This document shows, in pieces, positions 63,105 to 64,000 of a stretch of DNA of 64,000 nucleotides. Position 1 is the first letter of the stretch. Every line of letters starts with the position of its first letter. The stretch comes from Anaeramoeba flamelloides. Its lineage: Eukaryota > Metamonada > Anaeramoebidae. The notes beneath the pieces were generated by a model. That model saw only the letters and a program-made list of their open reading frames with translations. It ran no database searches and was not told the DNA's origin. The stretch is from assembly GCA_027625915.1 (NCBI GenBank), contig JANTQA010000070.1:315001-379000 (forward strand), given 5' to 3'. Both the position numbers and the translations under genes were made by a program.

Positions 63105-64000
63105 TCTTTTTTTTTTATTTATTTATTTACTTTATTTATTTTATTTTTTTGTTTAATTAAAAATATCATTCACTATTCTATTCCATTCATTTGTTTTTTA
63201 ACAATTTTTTTGGAGAAATTTTGAAAGTATAAAATTTTTTATTATTTGGAAATTAATGTTAAAAGAAAAGTAACATTATACTGAAAAAGAATTCAGACTA
63301 TAACCTTAAATCAAAACTAATGTTTGTTTTAATCATGATTTTAACATATCAAAGTTTAAATTTCAAATATGTTACTTTTGCACTTTTAAAATTTGTGTTT
63401 ATCCAAGACAAAAGTTTAAATTTACATCCAAATAACAAAATTCTTCAAATTGATTTTCTTTTTGGGATTCCTTTATAAAACAAAAGAATATTAATTCTAT
63501 TTCATGTTACAAAAATGTTTTGGTGAAAAAAAGGTTAAATGACTCTCTGAAAATTTTTTTGAAGTCTAAAACATAAAATAAAAAATTTTAAATACCAAAT
63601 ATACTTTTTTTTATCACTTCTCATCTTTTCTGGCTTTCTATGATCAAAATTAAGGTAAAATTTTAGGTTTGGGGTAATTTGGTTTGATATTTAAATAGGG
63701 GGAAGTTCTGTTCTTTCTCTTGTTTTTCAAATTTTTAAATATTATTTTTAACTTTTAGGGTTATGTGTTCACTAAAAATTTAATATATTACCAAAAAGAA
63801 AAAAAAAATCAAATAAATCATTTTCACAAATTTCAATTTAATTGTTGTAACTTCTAGTTGTAAAGGAAAGAAAAATAGGAAAGTGGTAATTTTTGTGCTA
63901 TTTTTTATTCAAATAATAGTAATTCGTTTTTAAGAGAAAATATTTGACAATTGATTCATAAATTAGTCTGAATTCAGAACATTAAATTTTAATAAACATT
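63105..64000. other. Downstream AT-rich stretch
   Basis: This holds the presumed 3' UTR of the LRR gene and AT-rich spacer. No further gene or repeat was recognised before the window ends. Confidence 0.4.

Overview
The window is nuclear DNA of a very AT-rich unicellular eukaryote. Spliceosomal introns with GT..AG ends, a eukaryotic 60S ribosomal protein gene, a TRAPP-II subunit, a copine and a Pol III-type 5S rRNA gene all point to this. All five recognised protein genes read through in the standard code and end in TAA. The combination of copine, PLAC8-type and very large LRR proteins, Asn/Lys/Asp-rich tracts and about 75-80% A+T by eye suggests an amoeboid protist, possibly an Anaeramoeba-like metamonad. 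The genus is a guess.

Layout. 1-11.9 kb: no gene seen; degenerate short transposons, hairpins and AT microsatellites. 11.9-12.9 kb: PLAC8-family gene (+). 13-18.7 kb: repeats only. 18.77-19.38 kb: RPL35/uL29 (-), one intron. 19.4-23.5 kb: repeats. 23.49-31.37 kb: TRAPPC9/TRS120 (+), about 1198 aa, with a 4.1-kb intron packed with nested non-autonomous transposons. 31.4-38.1 kb: a two-unit 345-bp tandem repeat and a 1.5-kb TIR-bounded unit. 38.15-42.10 kb: copine (-), five exons, 570 aa. 42.42-42.65 kb: a possible 75-aa gene (-). 44.22-44.34 kb: a single 5S rRNA gene (-). 44.6-45.1 kb: an interrupted coding remnant (-). 45.2-53.9 kb: transposon graveyard. 53.94-63.10 kb: a seven-exon gene (+) for an about 2160-aa protein with a long LRR array, a polytopic membrane domain and a charged tail. 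63.1-64 kb: nothing seen.

The genes are unrelated in function: translation (RPL35, 5S), Golgi/endosome tethering (TRAPPC9), calcium-dependent membrane binding (copine), a Cys-rich membrane-associated protein (PLAC8) and an LRR membrane protein. No operon or functional cluster is evident. What unites the window is its transposon biology. At least eight families of short, mostly TA-flanked, inverted-repeat elements without transposase recur here and are inserted into each other. They fill the spaces between genes and expand a few introns to 1.8-4.1 kb, while most other introns are 120-240 bp.

The most unusual single features are the LRR/multi-pass membrane protein and a sharp rise in GC content and G/C-ending codons inside its last exon, over the LRR-membrane junction and first membrane segments. 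All homology statements are from memory and reading; no search was run.
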